Positions 43,711 through 52,719 are shown, counted from the stretch's first letter. The stretch: 64,000 nt of DNA from Pseudomonas tohonis (GCF_012767755.2 NZ_AP023189.1:744001-808000); one strand, 5' to 3'. The notes: generated by a model from the letters alone, not told the origin. Made by a program: numbers and translations.

Positions 43711-44912
43711 TAGGCTACTCCCTTATTATCCTTCTTCTGAAGGATGGCTCGATAATTAGGGTGCCAGCCAATTTTGAAATCATCGGCCAAAGTGTGGTAA
43801 CTCCCTCTGGCGACAAAGGGGTGGCTAAAGTCTCTTCGTATCGCTAGTGCGCCTTCATTTTGGCATTTTCCGTATACATCTCGACCGGATTTTTTGCATT
43901 GCTCTGAATTGCTAGTGTCGGTGTCTGGAAGGATGAGTGATGAATGGTTTATCCACTCTTCTTCTAATCTTTTAAGATATGATTTGAGTTCGCCAGGTTT
44001 AACCAGTCCATCTCTTGACCAGCGTGAACGCTGTTCACAGGCACGATAGTAATTGATTATTGCGAAGCGGATGGCCGGGTTCGGTACTCCTATTAAGCGT
44101 AATTGCTCTACAAAATTTCTATCGTCACTGTCGACGTCTATATCCTCTGGTTCGGCATCGGCATAATCTGCAGTGAGATTAGTCAGGGAGAATTGAGAAC
44201 GAAGGTCGTCAATAATGGCAACTACCTCGCCAAGACAAATCTCTTTTTCATCTGACGACATAGCGCTGATAAAACGATTAAACCATTCTCCTTCGAGACG
44301 TGTGCAAAAAGCATCTATATGCTTTTTTTCTGCTGTGGTTCTCAGCTCTTTTTTTATCAGTTCTTCTACTCCCAGAATACTTGCGGAGCGGCACAAGATA
44401 TTGATGGAGCCGATTAGTTGGTCCTTCTGCCAGTCCAGTAAAGCGCTATATGCTGTATAGGCCGAAAGATTTGTAGCGTTGGACGTCTCACCAGCAATCT
44501 CATCCAGGGCTCTCCTCACCTCGCTGATGTTGCGAGAGGACGCAGGCAATAGTGCTACAACGAGTCCAGTGCTAGGCGCGCTTTGCGTAGTGATGAGTGT
44601 AAAGTTCGTCGTTGCTGGATTGAGGTCGCCCTTCTTTATACCTTCCGCCCAAACCCTGATTGTTTTCCACAAGTCGGTACTTCTGTCTGTTAGGTTGCCT
44701 TCGATACCGTGGAATTTAGTCTGAAGAATATCGACAGGATTTCCCCCAATTTCGAAAGCGATATCGTCGAGCTTTTCAATGGAAACGAAGCATTCGTCTG
44801 GGTCCTGAACCTCCCTGATTTTCTGAAGGCTAAGGAACAAGGCGTATCGTGCCTGGTATAGATAACCAAGCATTGATGCCGTTGCATCGAATTCATTTGC
44901 TTTATTGGCCAT
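43710..44912 (-). CDS. ABC-3C effector/CTD protein with nuclease-like N-terminus (400 aa)
   Basis: The N-terminal ~110 residues resemble the dsDNA-nuclease family of the PD-(D/E)xK fold. Features are GYLYQARYALFLSLQKI, VSIEKLDDIAF (Glu46, Asp49, Asp50), and VDILQTKFHG (Asp61, Gln64, Lys66), then LWKTIRVW. The C-terminal end, FSHPFVARGSYHTLADDFKIGWHPNY, is typical of the ABC-3C CTD. The middle is helical. It should be the effector held in check by, or triggered through, the middle component and ATPase. ATG 44912 is chosen (GGGA 7 bases upstream); ATG 44924 is the alternative. First gene of the operon and AT-rich. Confidence 0.8.
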   Translation of the reverse strand: MANKANEFDATASMLGYLYQARYALFLSLQKIREVQDPDECFVSIEKLDDIAFEIGGNPVDILQTKFHGIEGNLTDRSTDLWKTIRVWAEGIKKGDLNPATTNFTLITTQSAPSTGLVVALLPASSRNISEVRRALDEIAGETSNATNLSAYTAYSALLDWQKDQLIGSINILCRSASILGVEELIKKELRTTAEKKHIDAFCTRLEGEWFNRFISAMSSDEKEICLGEVVAIIDDLRSQFSLTNLTADYADAEPEDIDVDSDDRNFVEQLRLIGVPNPAIRFAIINYYRACEQRSRWSRDGLVKPGELKSYLKRLEEEWINHSSLILPDTDTSNSEQCKKSGRDVYGKCQNEGALAIRRDFSHPFVARGSYHTLADDFKIGWHPNYRAILQKKDNKGVA

Positions 44913-45005
44913 ACATGTTCCCATTTCGTAGAGGAACAGCGTAGCGGCTGGCGCTAGCGCTAATTCTTAAAAATCATTCGGGTTCGTATTTTGTTAATAC
45001 TGGTT

Positions 45006-45788
45006 CTATTTAAGGCTCTTCAGAGTTCGACACTTGGGAAAGGTCGAACAACCCCAGAACTGCTTTCCTGCATTTACCCCCGACTTCACCGTTCGAATCA
45101 CCAGCGCATTCCCGCACTTGGGGCATTGCCGCTCGGCGCTGGGGTCATTGCGGCGCTGCAGGTTCTGCACATGCTCGCGGTGGGTGGCGAGAGTCGGCGC
45201 GCGGCGGCCGGTTTGCAGGGCGCGGACCAGGGTGGCGACCTGGGCGTCGCTGAAAACCGGCTGCTGGAATGACTTGATGTAGCGGATGAAGCCGATGCCC
45301 TCGGTGACGTTCGCGGGCATGGCGGTCTTGAAGGTGCTGCCGCCGACGAAGGTGATGACCGAATGCAGGTGCTCGGGGGCGATGCCGAGGGTGGCTTCGA
45401 GGGCCTTGAGGTGTTTGTAGTTCTGCCGCAGCGGGTTCTGGAACTTGTAGCTGTGCTTGTAGAGCTTCTGCGTCCACTGGGCCTGCTGTTCGCTGCCGAA
45501 TATCCAGCCGCTCATGTTCTTGGTTTCCAGCACGAAGATGCCGTAGCGGGAGAGGAAGACGTGGTCGATCTGGGTGGTGCCGTCGAGGGTGGCGAGGGTG
45601 ACGTTGTGCAGGCGCTGGTAGGTCTGCCTGTCCAGTTGCCAGTGGGCGAAGAGCCGGACGAGGCATTCGCCGATATAGCCCTTGCCCAGGGGGGACTTGA
45701 GCAGGCCGATGAGGATCATCAGCGGGATGAACCAGGCGAAGGTAAACCAGGCTTGTGCAATGAGCGGTGTGAAATCCATTTCCGACAC
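45006..45788 (-). CDS. NERD nuclease-related protein with topoisomerase-type zinc finger (260 aa)
   Basis: One N-terminal membrane segment (about 13-28, FTFAWFIPLMILIGLL). The NERD domain spans about 35-150 (GYIGECLVRLFAHWQLDRQTYQRLHNVTLATLDGTTQIDHVFLSRYGIFVLETKNMSGWIFG), with the catalytic D...ExK-like set IDHVF and VLETK intact. The C-terminal zf-C4 finger is CPKCG...WGCSTFPKCR. NERD proteins are putative nucleases anchored at the membrane. GTG 45788 is chosen (AAGGAA 6 bases upstream); ATG 45779 is in frame. GC-rich, unlike the cassette before it, so probably older in the genome. Common in pseudomonads. Confidence 0.85.
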   Translation of the reverse strand: MSEMDFTPLIAQAWFTFAWFIPLMILIGLLKSPLGKGYIGECLVRLFAHWQLDRQTYQRLHNVTLATLDGTTQIDHVFLSRYGIFVLETKNMSGWIFGSEQQAQWTQKLYKHSYKFQNPLRQNYKHLKALEATLGIAPEHLHSVITFVGGSTFKTAMPANVTEGIGFIRYIKSFQQPVFSDAQVATLVRALQTGRRAPTLATHREHVQNLQRRNDPSAERQCPKCGNALVIRTVKSGVNAGKQFWGCSTFPKCRTLKSLK

Positions 45789-45917
45789 TCATGTTCCTTG
45801 AGTTACTGGAGAGTAGCGAAAAAGCCGTACTGGCACTATGGAATTGCGTTGATATCAGTCAAAGGTCTTATGCGAGCCCGTGGCGCTTGGCGCGGGTTCG
45901 ATTACGGGCGGGCGTGA

Positions 45918-45947
45918 TGAGCCGAATAGAGAGGGCTATTCGGCTCA
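45918..45947. other. Perfect 12-bp hairpin in the 45789-46122 gap
   Basis: TGAGCCGAATAG and CTATTCGGCTCA (45918-45929 and 45936-45947) pair fully around AGAGGG, with no T tract on either side. It could be an RNA-stability hairpin or a protein site. I see no gene in this gap. Confidence 0.6.
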
Positions 45948-45987
45948 CGGCCTCGCGGGGGGTGTGATCGAGGCCAGCCAGCAGAAA

Positions 45988-46014
45988 CGAAAAAGCCGCA
46001 CGATGCGCGGCTCT
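45988..46014 (-). terminator. Terminator of the two-partner adhesin operon
   Basis: On the - strand, a 6-bp stem AGCCGC / GCGGCT with a GCATCGT loop is followed by TTTTT (A run at 45990-45994 on +), just past the adhesin stop at 46123. Confidence 0.75.
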
Positions 46015-46122
46015 TTCGTGGTTCTTGGCGGGCCCACGGGTGCGAGCCTTGGGCAGCTGGGCCGGCCCGCGCCTGCCTTGAGCTGGCTGCACCGGCGTTG
46101 CGCCTGGGCAGCGCCGTTCCGC

Positions 46123-49100
46123 CTAGTAGGTGCTGTCCAGGCCTGCGGGAAGCCGGATGCCGCCGGCATCGACCTGCAGCAGGTCAGCGGCCGGTTCCTC
46201 GGCGACCACCCTGTGTTTTTCGGCGGGGACCATCAGCGACCAGGCCACGTCGTAGCGGGGGCCCGGGTCACCCGAGGTGTTGGTGGCAGGTGGCGGGGTC
46301 ACCGGGTCGATGGTGCCGACAGCGCCGCTCGCCTGGGCGATCTGGTAGCCGTAGACCGGTTTGCCGCCGTTCTCGGCGCTGATGATGCTCAGCGCGCTGG
46401 AGGTCACCGTCTTGCCGGTGCCGACTCCGGGGGTGTCGTAGTGGCCGGTGGTCGGTGTGTCGAACAGCACCGTGTCGCCATCGATGGCGCCGCTCACCGA
46501 GTAGTTGGCGGCGGCCAGGGCGGCGGCGGTGGTGCCGTCGTAGGGCTTGGTGACGTTGCCGACGAGTTGGGCGGTGAGGGCGGGCGCCAGGCTGTAGAGG
46601 AAGCCGTTGCCGCTGCCTGCCACGGCGGTGCTGCCGTAGCTGGCGTTGTACTGCTTGAAGTCGTAGGCCAGGCCGCCACGGGTGTCGCCGGTGGGGTTCG
46701 CCGACCAGACCAGCCAGCGCCCGTTGGGCGTTGACAGGGCGTTGGCGCCCAGGTTGTTGGTGAAGGCCTGGCCGGCCAGTTCGATGGCGGTGCCGGTGGC
46801 CTGGGAGGTGATGCCGGCGTTCAGGGTCAGGCGGTTGCTGGCCAGCAGCTTCAGGGCGCCGTCCACGGAGATGGTGCTGTTGACGGTGATGTCGTTGCTG
46901 GCCTGCAGGGTCAGGGTGCTGCCGGCGACGGCGGCCTTGGCGATGGCGCCGGGGCTCACGGCCTGGTTGCCGGCGCTGTTGTTCAGCGTGCTGGCGAGGT
47001 CGGCGCCGCGCTGCACCAGCCACAGGCTGCCGGCACCGCCCAGGCCGTCGACGGTGGCATTGGGCGAGCGCACCAGGAAGTCGTTGCCGGCCAGCAGCTG
47101 GATGCCGCCGGAGCCCAGTTGGTCGCCGGACTGCAGGCCCACCAGGGCGTTGCTGGCGGAGGCGTAGCCGGTCAGGCCGCCGCTGCCGCTGCCGATGACC
47201 ACGGCGCCGATGCCGGGCGTGGAGCCGTCGCCGCTCCATCTGGAATAGGGCACCAGGTAGTCGTGGTTGGGTAGCACCTGGATGCCCCCTCGGGTCAGCT
47301 GGTCGCGGGCGGAGCCGTAGAAGGTGTTGTTGGCGCTGGTCAGGCCGACGATGGGCGCATTGCTGTCGATGAAGGTGATGGAGCCGGCGCTGGCCACGCC
47401 ACTTGGGTTGGTGGCAAAAAAGCCATAGACCACGAAGCTGCCATTGCCCAGGTCGCGGACGCCGCCCTCGGCGCCCAGCCTTGCCCGCCGGTAGCCGCCG
47501 ATCAGGGCGGTCGTGGTGTCGATGCCGCCGACGAAGCTGCCGTCGTTACTGCCGACCGCGACATAGCCCTGGGTATCACCCCAGTAACCGAAGTGGACGA
47601 CGAACTTGCCGTTGCTCAGTAGCGTGATGTTCGGGCTCCAGGTGCCGACCATGGCGTTGCTGCGGTCGAAGGTGCCGGTGCTGGCGGCGCTGCCGTTGCG
47701 CCAGGCCACGTTCCCGGTGAAGTCATGCCACTGCCCGCTCCTGATCAGGTAGTTGCCGCCTGGCAGGGCGAACACGCCGCCATCGCCGACCTGGTCGTTG
47801 TTCATGTCGCCCAGCATGGAGTTGGCTGCCGATACGGCGCCGACGGTGCTGCCGTCGCCGTTGGCCCAGGTGACCGCGCCGACCTGGGTGAGGCCGTTGA
47901 GCACGTCGTTCCATTGCGGGCTGGTGACCACGTAGTGGCCGTTGGTGAGGGCGGTGGAGGCGATGCCCACATGGTCATAGGCGGTACTGCCCACCAGGGA
48001 GTTGCCGGCGTTGATCAGGCCGACCGTGCCGCCGTTGCCATTCCCCCAGGTGGAGGCGCCCACCTGCGGGTTGATGCCGTCGCTCCAGTCGGGGCTATTG
48101 ACCACGTAGTGACCGTTGCTGAGAGCGGTGGAAGACAAGCCCACATGGTCGTAGGCCCTGCTGCCCACCAGGGAGTTGGCGGCGCTGATGGCGCCCGCCG
48201 TGCCGCCGTTGCCGTCGCCCCAGGTGGCGGCGCCCACTTCCGGGTTGAGGCCATCGCTCCAGTAGGGGCTGTTGACCACGTAGTGGCCGTTGTTGAGCAC
48301 GGTGATGCCGTAACTGCCGACCCGGTCGTTGGCGGTGCTGCCCACCAGGGAGTTGCCGGCACCGATGACGCCGGCCGTGGGGCCTGTGCCGCTCATCCAG
48401 GTGGCGGCGCCGGCGCTGCCGTTCCAGTACCCGCTGGTCACCACCACGTTGCCGTTGGCCAGCTCGACATAGCTGGGCTTGTCGCCGTAGGGGTGGTTGG
48501 AGATGTAGCCCACCCGGTCCGCCGCGTAGCTGCCGATCAGGGAGTTGCTGGCATCCACCACGCCGGTGGTGGCGGTGGAACCGCTCATCCAGGTCACGGC
48601 GCCGGTATCGATCAGCGGGGTGAGGTGCCAGTGCTTGCTGAAGACCAGGACGTTGCCGTTGCCGAGGCTGACGATGCCGCTGTTGAGGTTGCTGTCGGTG
48701 CCGAGGAAGTCGTTGTCCTGGGTGCCGACCATGGAGTTGGCAGCGCCGATCACGCCCACCGTGGGGCCGGTGCCGCTCATCCAGGTGACGGCCCCGGCAT
48801 CGACTGCGGTGCCGTTGTCCCAGAGGCTGCTCCAGGTGATCGCATTGCCCTGCTTCAGTGCCAGCACGTTGGCGCCCACGCGGTCGCCGGTGCTGCTGCC
48901 GACCAGGGAGTTGGCGGCGCTCACCACGCCCGTGAGGGCCTGGTTGGCATAGCCGTAAGTGACGGCGCCGGCGCTGGCTGCACTGCCGTTGTGCCAGTCG
49001 GGGGTGCCGACGATGTAGTTGCCATTGGTGAGGGTGGTGATGTTCAGACCCACCCGGTCGCCGGCGGTGCTGCCGGTTAAGGAGTTGGCGGCGGAGACGA

Positions 49101-50937
49101 ATCCCGACAGCCCCGTGGTGCCGTTGAACCAGGTCACCGCGCCGACATCGGTCAGCGCGCCGTTGTCCCAGTCGGGGCTGGCCACCGCCACGTTGCTGCC
49201 GGCCAGCGCCGCGACGCCGCCGGAGCCGATGCTGTCGCCGGCGGTGCTGCCGTAGAGGGCGGAGATCAGCCCCCCGGTCCTGCCGTTGTAGAGGAAGGCT
49301 GCACCGGTACTGATGTTGCCGAAGTAGGCGGTGGGGCTGCCGACGACGATGTTGCCGTTGGCCAGCTGCACGATGTTGCCGCTGCCATGCTGCGCCCCGG
49401 CCTGGGGGTTGGGGTCGGCCAGGTCGAGGTAGACCTGGTCGCTGATCGTGTCGGTGATGACCAGGTTGGTGGGGTCGAACAGCACCTCGCCGCCCTGCCC
49501 GGCGTTGACCTGCCCGCCGTAGTTGAGGGTGCCCTTGCTCGACACCTCGATGAAGCCGCGCTCGCCCGTGGCGGCCTGGCCGCGGAAATCGGTGCGCGTG
49601 TCGGACCAGACCACGATGTCGCCGTCCGCACCCTTGGCGCTCAGATTGCTGTAGGCGTTGACGCGGGTGGTGCGGGCGTTGGCCACCTCCGGGTTCGCTC
49701 CGTGGGCGTCGCCGCCGATGCGGATGGCGCCGCCCTTGGCCGTGCCGTCGGCCTTCAGGGTGGCGGCTGCCAGGTTCACGGTCTGCCCGGTGACGGTGAT
49801 GTCGCCGCCGCGCTGGCCGTTGGCGCTCAAGCTGCCGGAGATGAACGACGAGTCGCCGCCGTTCACGCGGATGGAGCCGCCCTGGGTCGAGCCGTTGGCG
49901 GTGATCTGGCCCTGGGTGGTCTGCAGGGCGCCTTGGGCGGCGTTTACCGTCACCACGCCGCCTTCGCCGTCGGCATGGATGGTGCCGGCCTGGATGATGC
50001 CCTGGCCGGCCAGGCTGATGCGGCCACCGGTTGCGCCGCTGGCGTCCAGGGTGCCGGTATTGGCCAGCCTGTCGCCTTCCAGGCGGATGACGCCATCGTG
50101 CTGGCTCACCGAGCCGGCCTCGACGATCCCTTCGTTGTTCACGACGGCGTTCAGCAGGCCCTCGGCTGCCTTGGCGGTGAGGATCACCTGGCCGCCGTCG
50201 GCCTGGATCAGCTGCTTGTTCTGGGCCAGGGCCTGGAGGGTGCCCTTGTCCACTTCCAGGCTGACCAGCTGGTCGCCGGCGAAGTCCAGGGTGACCTTGT
50301 CCCCTGCCGCCAGGGCGGCGCTGCCGAGCCTGGCCGTGAGCGTGCCCTCGTTGCTGACCTGGGCGCCGAGGAGGGCCACGTAGCCGCCGTTGGCGGTGAT
50401 GCTGCCATGGTTGGTGACGCGGCCGCCCTTGCCCGCGAAGGCGAAGTTGCCGGCGGCGAGGTCCTGGTCCGACAGGTCCAGGGTCGAGGCCACCAGGCCG
50501 CCGACGTTCACCTGTGCGCCGGGGGCGAAAAGGATGCCGTTGGGGTTGATCAGGAACACCTGGCCGTTGGCCTGCAGGGTGCCGTAGATGCTGGAGGGGT
50601 CGCTGCCCACCACGCGGTTGAGGGCGATGGCGCTGCTGTTGGGCTGGACGAAGCTGACCTTCTCACCCTGGGCGATGTTGAAGCTGTTCCAGTTGATCGC
50701 GAGGTTCTGCGACGACTGGGTGACGGTCATGCTGCCCTCGGCGCTGGCGATGCTGCCTTGCCCCAGGCTGACCTGGCCGTCCGTGGGCAAGGCGAGGGCG
50801 TGGCCGCTGGCGCCGGCGAGGAGCACGGCGAGCAGGGTCCGGGCGCGGGCGCGCTTGCCCTGGCCGGTGGCGTTCTCGGGGGCAGGCACGTAGGTGCCGT
50901 GGGCGGCGTTCCAGAGCAGTCGGTAGACGTGGTTCAT
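46123..50937 (-). CDS. Two-partner secretion adhesin (TpsA) with about 13 repeats (1604 aa)
   Basis: A filamentous-haemagglutinin-type exoprotein. It has an extended signal peptide region (MNHVYRLLWNAAHGTYVPAP...) and a TPS domain from about 50 to 320 with QVFLINPNGILFAPGAQVNVGGLVAST. A large region (about 545-1305) of ~58-residue repeats of the form ANSLVGSxxxDRVG...LxNGxYVVxSPxW...GAVTW follows. Near 1470-1545 is a YDG-type domain (KPYDGTTAAALAAANYSVSGAIDGD). The C-terminus has no obvious anchor. It is exported by the TpsB transporter encoded 23 bp upstream and probably serves in adhesion or biofilm. No toxin domain is seen, so contact-dependent inhibition is unlikely. Confidence 0.9.
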   Translation of the reverse strand: MNHVYRLLWNAAHGTYVPAPENATGQGKRARARTLLAVLLAGASGHALALPTDGQVSLGQGSIASAEGSMTVTQSSQNLAINWNSFNIAQGEKVSFVQPNSSAIALNRVVGSDPSSIYGTLQANGQVFLINPNGILFAPGAQVNVGGLVASTLDLSDQDLAAGNFAFAGKGGRVTNHGSITANGGYVALLGAQVSNEGTLTARLGSAALAAGDKVTLDFAGDQLVSLEVDKGTLQALAQNKQLIQADGGQVILTAKAAEGLLNAVVNNEGIVEAGSVSQHDGVIRLEGDRLANTGTLDASGATGGRISLAGQGIIQAGTIHADGEGGVVTVNAAQGALQTTQGQITANGSTQGGSIRVNGGDSSFISGSLSANGQRGGDITVTGQTVNLAAATLKADGTAKGGAIRIGGDAHGANPEVANARTTRVNAYSNLSAKGADGDIVVWSDTRTDFRGQAATGERGFIEVSSKGTLNYGGQVNAGQGGEVLFDPTNLVITDTISDQVYLDLADPNPQAGAQHGSGNIVQLANGNIVVGSPTAYFGNISTGAAFLYNGRTGGLISALYGSTAGDSIGSGGVAALAGSNVAVASPDWDNGALTDVGAVTWFNGTTGLSGFVSAANSLTGSTAGDRVGLNITTLTNGNYIVGTPDWHNGSAASAGAVTYGYANQALTGVVSAANSLVGSSTGDRVGANVLALKQGNAITWSSLWDNGTAVDAGAVTWMSGTGPTVGVIGAANSMVGTQDNDFLGTDSNLNSGIVSLGNGNVLVFSKHWHLTPLIDTGAVTWMSGSTATTGVVDASNSLIGSYAADRVGYISNHPYGDKPSYVELANGNVVVTSGYWNGSAGAATWMSGTGPTAGVIGAGNSLVGSTANDRVGSYGITVLNNGHYVVNSPYWSDGLNPEVGAATWGDGNGGTAGAISAANSLVGSRAYDHVGLSSTALSNGHYVVNSPDWSDGINPQVGASTWGNGNGGTVGLINAGNSLVGSTAYDHVGIASTALTNGHYVVTSPQWNDVLNGLTQVGAVTWANGDGSTVGAVSAANSMLGDMNNDQVGDGGVFALPGGNYLIRSGQWHDFTGNVAWRNGSAASTGTFDRSNAMVGTWSPNITLLSNGKFVVHFGYWGDTQGYVAVGSNDGSFVGGIDTTTALIGGYRRARLGAEGGVRDLGNGSFVVYGFFATNPSGVASAGSITFIDSNAPIVGLTSANNTFYGSARDQLTRGGIQVLPNHDYLVPYSRWSGDGSTPGIGAVVIGSGSGGLTGYASASNALVGLQSGDQLGSGGIQLLAGNDFLVRSPNATVDGLGGAGSLWLVQRGADLASTLNNSAGNQAVSPGAIAKAAVAGSTLTLQASNDITVNSTISVDGALKLLASNRLTLNAGITSQATGTAIELAGQAFTNNLGANALSTPNGRWLVWSANPTGDTRGGLAYDFKQYNASYGSTAVAGSGNGFLYSLAPALTAQLVGNVTKPYDGTTAAALAAANYSVSGAIDGDTVLFDTPTTGHYDTPGVGTGKTVTSSALSIISAENGGKPVYGYQIAQASGAVGTIDPVTPPPATNTSGDPGPRYDVAWSLMVPAEKHRVVAEEPAADLLQVDAGGIRLPAGLDSTY
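47020..49310 (-). repeat. Coding tandem repeats (propeller-like units) of the adhesin
   Basis: About 13 imperfect units of ~58 residues (175-185 bp). The middle units (near 47850-48370) are most alike, which implies recent duplication. Each has a glycine-aspartate turn followed by a hydrophobic strand (VG...L.NG.YVV.SP.W), reminiscent of FG-GAP/integrin-type propeller blades, an inference. Confidence 0.7.
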
Positions 50938-50960
50938 GGGGTCGGCCTTGCGTGTCGTAT

Positions 50961-52619
50961 TCAGAAGTACTTGACGGTCTGCAGCCAGAGACGCGGGCTG
51001 CGGTCGTCATCGGAGGTCGGTTCGCTGCCCGTGCGCCAGGCGGCGAAGGCCTGCAGGCTGATGGACGCGGGCAGGGCCAGGTTCACCCCCAGCCCGGCGC
51101 CGGAGAGCGTGCGGCGGTTGTCGGCGGTGCCGGCCACGGGGCGATGGCTGATCCGTCCGCCGCCTGCGTCGTAGAAGCCGAAGAGCTGCCAGGCGGGGGC
51201 GGGGGCGTAGCGCAGTTCCAGGTTCGCCAGCCAGGCATCGTCGGCGGAGGCCTCGCCCTGGGGGCAGGCCCTTACGGCGTAGGCACCGCCCAGGCTGAGC
51301 TTTTCCGAGGAGTCGAGGTTCTTGGCGGCGCGTTGGCCGGAGGCGCGGACCTGGAGGCTGAGCCTGTCGGTGAGCCGTTGCAGGCGGGTGAACTGGAAGG
51401 CGAGCTTGGCGTAGTGGCCTCGGGTGTCCAGCCCGCTGTCGTCGAGGGCGGCGCTGGCGGCGTCCAGTTCGAGGTTGCCGGCCACGAGGCTTGCGCCGTA
51501 CTGCATGGCGCCGCCGCCGAGCAGGCCGTCCTGGTGGCTGCCGCTCAGGCCCAGGCTCCAGACGTCCAGGGTCTTGTCGAGGGTGGTGTCGGTGGCGTCG
51601 ACCTGATCCTCGAGCCGTTTGTGTTCGTAGCTCAGTTGGCCGTCGAGCCGGGCCTGGCGGCTGCGCAGCAGGGGCTGCAGGGCGTAGACCGAGCCGATGC
51701 TGGCCTTGCCGTGGGCGTCCAGCGATTCGAAGTCTTCGCCCAGTTCGTAGCGCATCTCCGACCACGCCACGCCGACCTGGGTGGCCTGGGGGCCTACCGG
51801 CAACTGGTAGGCCAGGCGGCCGTAGTTCATCCCCGAGCCGGAGCTCAGGCCGCGCAGGCTGAGGGTGTCGCCGAGGCCGGCGGGGCTGTTGATGGCGAGG
51901 TTGCCGCCGAGCCGCTCGCTGCCGGTGTAGCGGTTGTCGAAGTTGTCGGCTTCCAGGCTCCCGGCCAGGCGGGGGCCGGCCCCGAGCGAGACGTCCAGGT
52001 CGGTGAGGCCGACGGAGGCGCCGGGCTTGAGGGTGGAGTGCACCTCGGCACCGGGCAGTTCATTGAGCAGCAGCAGGGATCGCTCCAGGGAGGCGGCCTG
52101 CACCGCGTCCCCCGGGTGCAGGTCGTCGAGCTGGCGCTGCGCGGTGGCGTCGCTGAGGAGGGAGCGGTTGTCCACATCGATCTTGCCGAGGCGGCCTTCG
52201 AGAACGGCGATGGTCAGCAGCCCGTCCTGGATGTCCTGGGCGGGCAGGTACGCCCGGGCCAGCAGATAGCCGTGGTCACGGAAATGGCGGGTGATGCGGT
52301 CGGCCAGGGCGTGCAGGTCGGCCAGGCTCAGTTCGCGGTCGGTGCTGTCGGCGAGCAGTTCGAGCAGTTGCGCCTCGCTGAATTCGCGGGCTCCGGTGAT
52401 CCGGAACGCCCTGACGTAGACCCTGGCGTCGCTGGGCAGCGACATGGCCGGGCGGGCCGGTGCCGGCTCGGGCAGGACGCCGTCGGTGGCCGGCGGCAGG
52501 CTGAGCGGGGGCTTGATGTTTTCCAGGATCTGCCCGGCATCGGGGGCCTGGGCGGCCAGGGCCGTCTGTGCGAGAAACAGGGCGAATGCGACTGCTCTGC
52601 TGCATCCCTTGGGGTTCAT
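50961..52619 (-). CDS. TpsB outer-membrane transporter, FhaC/ShlB family (552 aa)
   Basis: The signal peptide is MNPKGCSRAVAFALFLAQTALAAQ. Two POTRA domains lie at about 60-210 (VRAFRITGAREFSEAQLLELL...HFRDHGYLLARAYLPAQDIQDGLLTIAVLEGRLGKIDV). A barrel follows from about 220 and ends in aromatic PRLWLQTVKYF. It exports the adhesin encoded just downstream. The start at 52619 has AGGCAG-type purines upstream; the longer frame to 52922 is not supported. The operon is divergent from an AraC-type response regulator. Confidence 0.92.
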   Translation of the reverse strand: MNPKGCSRAVAFALFLAQTALAAQAPDAGQILENIKPPLSLPPATDGVLPEPAPARPAMSLPSDARVYVRAFRITGAREFSEAQLLELLADSTDRELSLADLHALADRITRHFRDHGYLLARAYLPAQDIQDGLLTIAVLEGRLGKIDVDNRSLLSDATAQRQLDDLHPGDAVQAASLERSLLLLNELPGAEVHSTLKPGASVGLTDLDVSLGAGPRLAGSLEADNFDNRYTGSERLGGNLAINSPAGLGDTLSLRGLSSGSGMNYGRLAYQLPVGPQATQVGVAWSEMRYELGEDFESLDAHGKASIGSVYALQPLLRSRQARLDGQLSYEHKRLEDQVDATDTTLDKTLDVWSLGLSGSHQDGLLGGGAMQYGASLVAGNLELDAASAALDDSGLDTRGHYAKLAFQFTRLQRLTDRLSLQVRASGQRAAKNLDSSEKLSLGGAYAVRACPQGEASADDAWLANLELRYAPAPAWQLFGFYDAGGGRISHRPVAGTADNRRTLSGAGLGVNLALPASISLQAFAAWRTGSEPTSDDDRSPRLWLQTVKYF

Positions 52620-52687
52620 GAATCTTCTGCCTCGCCTATGGCTTCGCTTGACCGGGAGGCATGATCCCATGGCCGCTGAGGGGGCAT

Positions 52688-52719
52688 TTTGCCGGCAGCG
52701 GGGGAGACTTTGCCGGCAG
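52688..52719. promoter_or_regulatory. 21-bp-spaced direct repeats between tpsB and the response regulator
   Basis: TTTGCCGGCAG occurs at 52688-52698 and again at 52709-52719. A 21-bp period (two helical turns) is the classic layout for AraC-type dimers. It lies 69-100 bp before the TpsB start and 85-116 bp before the response-regulator start. CCGTTAACGG at 52729-52738 is a further palindrome. Confidence 0.7.

Noticed and set aside
40746..45005. Integrative element with att sites around the AT-rich cassette
   Set aside because: No integrase, no tRNA next to it, and I could not find flanking direct repeats by eye.
46123..50937. Contact-dependent inhibition (CdiA) toxin
   Set aside because: No C-terminal toxin domain, VENN-type motif or immunity gene downstream. 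The C-terminus is short after the YDG-like domain.
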